A stretch of 57,345 nucleotides of DNA from JAGNLA01 sp964639885 (GTDB taxonomy: Bacteria; Caldisericota; Caldisericia; JAAYUI01), in contig CAZXEH010000012.1 in assembly GCA_964639885.1 (NCBI GenBank), positions 1 to 57,345 on the forward strand. The letters run 5' to 3'. Both the position numbers and the translations under genes were made by a program. Each line of letters starts with the position of its first letter. Within the stretch, counting starts at the first letter, position 1. Of this stretch, positions 51,438-57,345 are shown piece after piece. A model generated the notes under the pieces. The model saw nothing but the letters and a program-made list of their open reading frames with translations, ran no database searches and had not been told where the DNA came from.

Positions 51438-52528
51438 TAGCAGACTTGCACCTGCACGGCAAGCATGCAATCTCGGTTTCCAAAAAACTGACACCGTCAA
51501 ACATCCTGATCTGGGCTAAAATCAAGGGAGTGGATGTGATCGGAACGGGTGATTTCCTGCATGAACAGTGGAGAAACGAGTTTCTGCCATACATCGACGA
51601 GAAAACGGTGGTTCCCACAACAGAAATCTCACTCCACTTCAACTATAAGAACAGAAAAGCGGCAATACACCTGGCACTGGTTTTCTCAAACATCGACGGT
51701 GGAATCTGCGTGGCAGAGTCCCTGAAAAGTTTTGCTCCTGTTGAAAGATTGGCAAGACCTGACATTTTCATGACGCCGGACGAATTCTGTCAGAGAATTT
51801 GGGAATGTGACGAGAAATGCGCAATCATCCCCGCGCACATATTCACTCCTTACTTTGGCGCACTTGGAGCAAGGGGGCTGGATGACCTCGAAATATTCAA
51901 AGGTTGTCTGAAAGCTGTTGAAACCGGCATCTCCGCCGACATTGAGATGTGCAGTTCAGTAAAAGCTCTTGATAACTTTGCATTTGTCAGCTTTTCTGAC
52001 GCACATGGCCTGCAAACCATCGGCAGAGAATCGACGATTATTAGAATCGGCAATGTTTCAGAGGAAATCACCAAACCTGTCGCAACGATCGAATGCCACC
52101 CGGAACTCGGAAAATACCACCTCACAGGCCACAGAAAATGCAGCTTCTCAACAGAAGAGGCCGTTCCTGGACTCATTTGCCCGGTCTGTGGAAAAAAGAT
52201 GGCAAGAGGAGTCGCTGAGAGGCTTGGATTCTTCAAAAGATCGGACAGAACCCCGCCTGAATCGATAAAGATTGTGCCGCTGCTTGACATTCTGATGAAC
52301 TCATGTGGCACAAACTCAAAAACTTCCAGACAGGAGAAGCTTTTCTTGAAGGCTGTCGAGGTTATTGGCAATGAGTATTATATATTGTTGCAGGCAGATG
52401 CCGATGAACTGGCAAAATGTTTTGACGATTCCACAATCACTCTCATTCTGGCTGCAAGGTCTTCTGATGTTGCAATAACCCCAGGTTATGACGGTGAATA
52501 TGGCAGATTGTCAAAAAGCAATTGCTAG
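51386..52528 (+). CDS. Endonuclease Q-like PHP-domain DNA repair nuclease
   Basis: The 380-residue product resembles EndoQ, which nicks DNA 5' of deaminated bases (uracil, hypoxanthine) and abasic sites. It has the PHP metal motifs FSIADLHLHGKHAIS and VDVIGTGDFLH, IIPAHIFTPYFGALG, SFSDAHGL, and a Cys zinc site CSF...CPVCGKKM. A YKYPHD-like domain is absent. The start is ATG 51386 or 51401; a TATTCT box seven bases before 51386 slightly favours the former. The gene is divergent from, and overlaps, the XRE regulator. EndoQ is best known from archaea and some Bacillus. Confidence 0.85.
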   Translation: MLTSAMNSYITNKSKFSIADLHLHGKHAISVSKKLTPSNILIWAKIKGVDVIGTGDFLHEQWRNEFLPYIDEKTVVPTTEISLHFNYKNRKAAIHLALVFSNIDGGICVAESLKSFAPVERLARPDIFMTPDEFCQRIWECDEKCAIIPAHIFTPYFGALGARGLDDLEIFKGCLKAVETGISADIEMCSSVKALDNFAFVSFSDAHGLQTIGRESTIIRIGNVSEEITKPVATIECHPELGKYHLTGHRKCSFSTEEAVPGLICPVCGKKMARGVAERLGFFKRSDRTPPESIKIVPLLDILMNSCGTNSKTSRQEKLFLKAVEVIGNEYYILLQADADELAKCFDDSTITLILAARSSDVAITPGYDGEYGRLSKSNC

Positions 52529-52581
52529 CCACTATTCCCTGCCTTATGAATCGAAACTCCTTTTGGCTTTTCAAACGAATT

Positions 52582-52646
52582 TTGTGCACAATCTGCACAA
52601 TTTAACATCAATCACATGTTGACATCGGGTCATAAATACTTATCAA
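52582..52646 (+). promoter_or_regulatory. Promoter and inverted repeat upstream of 52677
   Basis: TTGACA (52619-52624) with a 16-base spacer to TATCAA (52641-52646) is a plausible promoter. Upstream lies the inverted repeat TTGTGCA (52582-52588)-CAATC-TGCACAA (52594-52600), an operator-like element of unknown partner. Confidence 0.45.
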
Positions 52647-52676
52647 TGTCATATCCATCAAAATGGAGGTAATGTT

Positions 52677-53894
52677 TTGAAGAAGATAGCTACAATAATT
52701 GCCATTGCCACACTCTTTGCCGGTTTTTCAACCGTTGGGGCCGGCTCAGTCCAGATTGCTGACAAACTGCAGTCCCCAACTGCATGCGTTAGCCCGAATG
52801 GTGAAAACGTGTTCTTTGTCACAAGGTCTGCTGGCACCGTGCCAACGACTTCAATCAAGGTTTTGAACACTAATTCTAACACGGTTACAGAAATCGCCAG
52901 AGACTGCAAGCCTTCCTTCGGTTCAGACATCACATACCTTGCATCCGACAAGTACTTCTGCTACATCGACACTCGTGATAACGGCGGAAACACCTACAAC
53001 GTCTACTCTTATCCAATCGGGTCATCCAAGTCTACACTTCTATTTGCCAGGTCACATCCGATTGTGAAAATGGCTGTGGTCAGGACGAACCTTGTCTGGT
53101 TCGAGTCAGGAGAGACCATGTCGATATGGACAAAAGCCCTCGACAGCAGCAGTGAACCAGTTCAAATCGCACCCCTCGGAGTCGAGAACACCTCAAACAT
53201 TTCAATGTATGCTTTCACATACAACAACGTCGACTATGTCGTTTACGATGACAAATCGAATGACAGATCGGCAATCAGGCTTTACAACCTCGCAACAAAG
53301 GAAACAACGACCATTGCAGATACGGAAGTTGCCGAGTACAGCCCAAGGTATCAGAATGGATACATCTTCTACATCAAGTGCAGAATCCAGGATCCGTATA
53401 CGCCGGCATCGACATTCCACGGCGGATCAATTGAATGCTACTCGATCAACGATGCCTCTACAAAGCCAATCTACGAGTTCGACGGCATGTATCTGCCAAC
53501 CCTCATTTCGAACATGAGGAACGACAGCAACTTCTATTTCACGCTCGTCAACCGTGCAACTTCTGCCTTTGAATGCAAGAAATACAACATAGGCGCTCAG
53601 TCACTTTATCCTGGTTTCACTTCCGATGGTAGCACGTTCATCAACATCCCCCAGGAATCCTGCAACGCCAACACCGTCTGCTTCTCCGAGTTCACAAACA
53701 TGTTCTCTTCAAACCTCTACACGTTTGATACAATCGCTCAGGCAAAAAACACAGTTTCGGATTCAAAAGATTCAGAGCTGATGGTTGGCTATGCCGGAAA
53801 CAGGTACATCTACTCAGCCATCGAGTTCACACCGGACTCAACCCCGAGAATGCCGATCATCTCAAACATCAAGCTGATGACCTGGGAAAAGTAA
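52677..53894 (+). CDS. Secreted beta-propeller-like protein
   Basis: The 405-residue product has a signal peptide (about 1-21) and a beta-rich body with TolB/DPP-like propeller character (ACVSPNGENVFFVT, KYFCYIDTRDN, EYSPRYQNGYIFYI). I cannot name the family. The start is TTG at 52677 because GGAGGT ends six bases upstream; an ATG inside the leader stops at once. A bidirectional terminator separates it from gyrA. Function unknown; a periplasmic or surface binding role is likely. Confidence 0.7.
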   Translation: MKKIATIIAIATLFAGFSTVGAGSVQIADKLQSPTACVSPNGENVFFVTRSAGTVPTTSIKVLNTNSNTVTEIARDCKPSFGSDITYLASDKYFCYIDTRDNGGNTYNVYSYPIGSSKSTLLFARSHPIVKMAVVRTNLVWFESGETMSIWTKALDSSSEPVQIAPLGVENTSNISMYAFTYNNVDYVVYDDKSNDRSAIRLYNLATKETTTIADTEVAEYSPRYQNGYIFYIKCRIQDPYTPASTFHGGSIECYSINDASTKPIYEFDGMYLPTLISNMRNDSNFYFTLVNRATSAFECKKYNIGAQSLYPGFTSDGSTFINIPQESCNANTVCFSEFTNMFSSNLYTFDTIAQAKNTVSDSKDSELMVGYAGNRYIYSAIEFTPDSTPRMPIISNIKLMTWEK

Positions 53895-53913
53895 AATTTA
53901 GCATTTTAAACAA

Positions 53914-53944
53914 AAAAGCCAGGCGCAAAGCCTGGCTTTTTTCT
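53914..53944. terminator. Bidirectional terminator
   Basis: A 13-bp stem AAAAAAGCCAGGC/GCCTGGCTTTTTT around GCAAA (53914-53944) gives a T-tract on both strands. It serves the 52677 gene and the convergent gyrA. Confidence 0.9.
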
Positions 53945-53961
53945 TTGGTTCAACATTCAAA

Positions 53962-56421
53962 TCACTGTTCAGTGACGACTTCCTCCACACCCGGGTCATT
54001 CATTCTGGTGACCGAGATGACCTTGTCGCCTTCCTCGAGCTTGATAAGCCTTACGCCGGTTGCATACCTGCCAAGCTGCGGGATTTGCGAGGTGCTGATC
54101 CTGATTGTCTGGCCCTTGACCGTCATGATGAACAGGTGTTCGTCGTTTCTGACAACTCTGCAGGAGACAACCTGTCCTGACTTTTCGTTGATGTTCATGG
54201 CTCGGACACCCTTGCCACCGCGCTTGATCAGTCTGAAGGTGTCAAATTCGGTGCACTTGCCATAGCCGTTTTCCGAGATGCAAAGGAGGGCGGTGTCCGG
54301 CTCTTCCACTTCCATACCGATAACCTGGTCGCCGATGTCGAGTCTGATGCCAATGACACCCTTTGATGACCTTCCGGTTATCCTGATGTCGCCTTCATTG
54401 AATCTTACAGCCTGACCCATCTTTGAAACGATGACCACTTCCTCGCCCTGATTGACCGGCCTTGTCTTTTTCAGCCAGTCGTCATTTTCGAGCGTGATTG
54501 CGATGATGCCGGTTTTCCTGACTGACTCGAACGACTTAAGCTCGAGCTTCTTCACGGTTCCTTTGGCCGTAACCATCATTAGGTTCCTGTCGTCCCACAT
54601 GGTGACCGGGAGGATAGTTGTGACAAATTCTGACGGAAGCAGTGGAAGAATGCTTGTGATCGCTGTTCCCTTTGCAGCCCTTCCGACTTCAGGGATGTCA
54701 TAAACCTTGAACTTGTAGACTTTGCCAAGGTTTGTGAAGGCCAGCATGTCGGTCTTGTTGGTGACAGCGTAGATGTCCTGAGCCGAATCCTCGCCATGCG
54801 ACTGGACGCCGATGACACCCTTGCCACCGCGACCCTGTGCACGCCAGGCTTCAGCTTTGACACGCTTCATGTAACCATCTTTTGTCATGGCCACAATCAC
54901 CGAGTCGTCGGAGATGAGGTCTTCACGCTTGATTTCAATCACATCGGAGGCAACGACTTTTGATCTTCTCTTGTCACCGAACTTCTTTTTCATTTCAAGG
55001 AATTCGTCCTTGATGAGCTTTTTCATGACTTCCGGCTTCTCAAGGATGGCTGTGAGATCGGTGATTTTTGCAATAAGCTCAGCTATTTCCCTGTCGATCT
55101 TGTCAACCTCAAGCTTGGTAAGCTTGGCAAGGCGCATGTCCAGAATTGCCTTGGTCTGTTCGTCTGAAAGGTTGAACCTTGCCTTCAAGCCTGCAGCTGC
55201 AGCTTCGGTGCTGTCGGCGCTTCTGATGACGGAGATGGTTTCGTCGATGTTTGTGATGGCGATTCTCAGGCCTTCCAAAATGTGTTTTCTGTCCTGAGCC
55301 TTTTTAAGTTCAAACTCTGTTCTGCGCCTGACCGTGTCAGTCCTGAAGTTCAGGAAGTTGCGCAGCATTGAAGCAAGATTGGTTTCAACGGGCTTTCCAT
55401 CGATGATGGTGAGCATGATGGCGCCAAATGTCGTCTGGTAAGTTGTGTGCTTGAAAAGCTGGGTTTCAACAAGTGTCGGGTCAGCTCCCTGTTTGAGTTC
55501 GATGACGACCCTAAGGCCTTCCCTGTCTGACTCGTCACGAAGATCGCTGATTCCTTCAATCCTCTTGTCGCGGACCAGGTCGGCAATGTCAGCAATCATC
55601 TGTGCCTTGTTGACCATGTAGGGGATTTCCCTGATCACGATGGCCTGTCTCTTGCCTTCGTTTTCAAGTTCGGAAATACCTCTTGTGATGATCGAGCCAC
55701 GACCAGTCTCGTAGAATTTCCTTATTCCGGCGGGAGAGATTATCTGTCCACCGGTTGGGAAGTCGGGGCCAGGCATGAGTGCGAGGAGTGCATCAAGCTC
55801 AACCTCTTCATCTGTCCTTTCGATCATGTAGGTCAGGCAGTCGACGATTTCGCCGAGGTTGTGTGGCGGGATGTTTGAAGCCATGCCAACGCCTATGCCC
55901 GAGGAACCATTGAGCAGAATGAGCGGAAGCCTTGCAGGCATCACAAGCGGTTCATCGAGCGTGTTGTCGAAGTTCTTTGTCCAGGAGGTTGTGTTCTGGT
56001 CAAGCTCTTCAAGCAGCGATTCACCTACCGATGTCAGCCTGACTTCCGTGTAACGCTGGGCAGCAGCTGCGTCTCCGTCTATTGAACCAAAGTTTCCCTG
56101 ACCGTCGACCAGAGGGTAGCGGGTTGAGAACGGCTGAGCCAGTCTTACAAGTGCATCATAGATCGCAGTTTCACCGTGCGGGTGATATTTACCGAGAACG
56201 TCTCCGACGATCCTGGCTGATTTTTTGTGGGGTTTGTCATGAGTATTGCCAAGTTCGCTCATAGCGTAAAGGATTCGCCTGTGGACAGGCTTGAGTCCGT
56301 CCTTGGCATCCGGTATTGATCGGCCGATGTTGACCGACATGGCGTAGTCGAGGTAGTAAGTTTTGATCTCCTCTTCTACTTTTATCTCTCTAATGCTTTG
56401 ACCCAGATTGTCAGCGCTCAT
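53962..56421 (-). CDS. gyrA: DNA gyrase subunit A
   Basis: GyrA is the cleavage-rejoining subunit of DNA gyrase. The 819-residue product is full length. It has DGLKPVHRRILYAM, the HPHGETAIYDALVRLAQPF quinolone-region segment (Thr at the Ser83-equivalent), the active-site Tyr context AAAAQRYTEVRL, and a C-terminal beta-pinwheel with the gyrase-specific GyrA box QGRGGKG. The box identifies it as gyrase rather than topoisomerase IV. It follows gyrB on the same strand with 14 bases between, and an SD-like GGTGG lies before the ATG. Confidence 0.97.
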   Translation of the reverse strand: MSADNLGQSIREIKVEEEIKTYYLDYAMSVNIGRSIPDAKDGLKPVHRRILYAMSELGNTHDKPHKKSARIVGDVLGKYHPHGETAIYDALVRLAQPFSTRYPLVDGQGNFGSIDGDAAAAQRYTEVRLTSVGESLLEELDQNTTSWTKNFDNTLDEPLVMPARLPLILLNGSSGIGVGMASNIPPHNLGEIVDCLTYMIERTDEEVELDALLALMPGPDFPTGGQIISPAGIRKFYETGRGSIITRGISELENEGKRQAIVIREIPYMVNKAQMIADIADLVRDKRIEGISDLRDESDREGLRVVIELKQGADPTLVETQLFKHTTYQTTFGAIMLTIIDGKPVETNLASMLRNFLNFRTDTVRRRTEFELKKAQDRKHILEGLRIAITNIDETISVIRSADSTEAAAAGLKARFNLSDEQTKAILDMRLAKLTKLEVDKIDREIAELIAKITDLTAILEKPEVMKKLIKDEFLEMKKKFGDKRRSKVVASDVIEIKREDLISDDSVIVAMTKDGYMKRVKAEAWRAQGRGGKGVIGVQSHGEDSAQDIYAVTNKTDMLAFTNLGKVYKFKVYDIPEVGRAAKGTAITSILPLLPSEFVTTILPVTMWDDRNLMMVTAKGTVKKLELKSFESVRKTGIIAITLENDDWLKKTRPVNQGEEVVIVSKMGQAVRFNEGDIRITGRSSKGVIGIRLDIGDQVIGMEVEEPDTALLCISENGYGKCTEFDTFRLIKRGGKGVRAMNINEKSGQVVSCRVVRNDEHLFIMTVKGQTIRISTSQIPQLGRYATGVRLIKLEEGDKVISVTRMNDPGVEEVVTEQ

Positions 56422-56435
56422 CTATCCACCGCTTC

Positions 56436-57345
56436 CTAAATGTCCAGGTTTTTGACTTCAAGCGCGTGCTCTTCAATAAAAGCTCGTCTTGGCTCAACCT
56501 TGTCGCCCATGAGGAGTGAGAATGTCCTCTCTGCTTCTGCCGCATCCTCGATGGTCGCTCTAAGGAGCGTCCTTCTCCACGGATCCATGGTGGTTTCCCA
56601 CAGCTGCTCCGAGCTCATTTCACCCAAACCTTTGTAGCGCTGGACTTCGGCGTTTGAACCAACATTATCCAGTGCTTTTTGGAGCTGGTTGTCATTGTAG
56701 GCATAGAGCTGTTTCTTGCCTTGTCTGATTCTGTAGAGCGGTGGCTGGGCAATGTAGATGAAGCCGTCTTCAAGGAGCTGTCTGAAGTGAGTGTAGAACA
56801 GTGTCAGAAGAAGGGTTGCAATGTGTGCACCGTCAACGTCGGCATCAGCCATGATGACGACCTTGTGGTATCTGAGCTTTGCAACATCAAAGTCGTCGCC
56901 GATGCCGGTTCCGAGGCATGTGATAAGTGCCCTGATTTCGGCATTGCCGAGAACCTTGTTCAGGTTTGACTTTTCGACGTTGAGGATTTTACCCCTCAAA
57001 GGAAGAATGGCCTGAATTTTCCTGTCCCTTCCCTGCTTTGCGTTGCCACCGGCCGAGTCGCCCTCGACGATGAACAGTTCTGATCTGGATGGGTCTTTTT
57101 CGGCGCAGTCGGCGAGTTTGCCTGGCAGAACCGATGACTCAAGAAGGCTTTTCCTTCTGACTAGGTCGCGGGCCTGCTTTGCGGCTTCCCTTGCACGCTT
57201 GGCAAGAAGACACTTTTCCAGGATTGCCTTTACCATGTTTGTGTCGCGGTCGAAAGCGATGCTCAGTTTTTCGGAAATGAAGCGGTCAACTGCTGTCTTT
57301 GCCGACAGGTTTCCAAGCCTTCCCTTTGTCTGGCCTTCAAACTGC
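56436..57345 (-). CDS. gyrB: DNA gyrase subunit B, 5' part outside window
   Basis: The C-terminal ~302 residues of GyrB are present, reading from the window edge (QFEGQTKGRLGN) through the Toprim domain (LFIVEGDSAGGNAKQGRD, IMADADVDGAHI) to the C-terminal RYKGLGEMSSEQLWETTMDP. There is no large insert in the tail, as in the short Gram-positive-like type. An internal ATG at 57236 is not the start, since conserved gyrase sequence continues upstream of it. gyrA follows directly. Confidence 0.97.
   Translation of the reverse strand, partial: QFEGQTKGRLGNLSAKTAVDRFISEKLSIAFDRDTNMVKAILEKCLLAKRAREAAKQARDLVRRKSLLESSVLPGKLADCAEKDPSRSELFIVEGDSAGGNAKQGRDRKIQAILPLRGKILNVEKSNLNKVLGNAEIRALITCLGTGIGDDFDVAKLRYHKVVIMADADVDGAHIATLLLTLFYTHFRQLLEDGFIYIAQPPLYRIRQGKKQLYAYNDNQLQKALDNVGSNAEVQRYKGLGEMSSEQLWETTMDPWRRTLLRATIEDAAEAERTFSLLMGDKVEPRRAFIEEHALEVKNLDI

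Noticed and set aside
51403..51642. Extended XRE N-terminus from 51642
   Set aside because: The extra 80 residues are the antisense of the endonuclease-Q-like gene; the HTH domain begins right after ATG 51402.
1..57345. CRISPR array
   Set aside because: No regularly spaced direct repeats with unique spacers were seen; the repeated elements are single, dispersed and palindromic.

Overview
The window is bacterial chromosome with roughly 45-50% G+C by eye. FtsZ/SepF/FtsQ, GyrA/GyrB, bactofilin, UvrB and bacterial tRNAs are all present. It looks like an anaerobe: it carries a fixABCX (EtfABCX-type) electron-bifurcating flavoprotein set, NiFe-hydrogenase maturation genes (hypF, C, D, E), many Fe-S proteins, and a histidine/formiminoglutamate degradation pair (hutI, ftcd). 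I cannot assign a phylum from sequence alone. Three runs of exactly 100 N (17437-17536, 19161-19260, 40048-40147) mark scaffold joins, so this is probably a draft or metagenome assembly and single-base lesions should be read with that in mind.

Layout. 1-3978: uvrB and a cluster of small membrane proteins, three of them paralogous, read from an unusually symmetric divergent promoter. 4153-7589: fixABCX. 7675-9000: an AT-rich ApeA-like HEPN gene. 9000-14968: tRNA-Thr(CGU), a secreted beta-propeller protein with a copper-amine-oxidase-N-like tail, a hypothetical protein, a broken propeller gene and a nitronate monooxygenase-like flavoprotein with a damaged or odd 5' end. 15085-16227: a second AT-rich gene with a HEPN-type RX4H motif. 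16318-19412: rarA, then a tandem array of related secreted proteins and lipoproteins. 19471-22035: a hypothetical protein, a broken two-domain polyhydroxybutyrate-depolymerase-like esterase and tRNA-Thr(UGU). 22133-27099: a sulfite-oxidase-like molybdoenzyme, then three tandem copies of a two-gene module (NapH-like membrane ferredoxin plus a membrane-anchored protein with a CX36-37C helical domain). 27364-35278: mrp, a DUF1858-like protein, a second secreted propeller protein and hypFCDE in one tight run. 35275-42069 (minus): ftsQ-ftsZ-[gap]-yggS-sepF-alaS-aldo/keto reductase-ruvX. 42382-50359 (minus): two M23 peptidases, bactofilin, rtcB, a membrane protein, hutI and ftcd. 50603-53894: ImmA/IrrE peptidase, XRE regulator, divergent endonuclease-Q-like gene and a secreted propeller. 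53962-57345 (minus): gyrA and the 3' part of gyrB.

Main points for a second look: (i) the triplicated NapH-like/CX36-37C modules, each preceded by the same inverted repeat TACTA-N7-TAGTA placed over its promoter; (ii) about ten transcription units whose first gene has no ribosome binding site but a -10 box ending 6-8 bases before the start codon, i.e. predicted leaderless mRNAs, including one divergent pair sharing a single palindromic -35 box; (iii) a three-copy intergenic element with hairpins whose stems differ in sequence but stay paired, two copies lying the same distance from tRNA-Thr genes; (iv) two orphan HEPN candidates in AT-rich islands; (v) an esterase interrupted exactly at a canonical A-AAA-AAC slippery heptamer.
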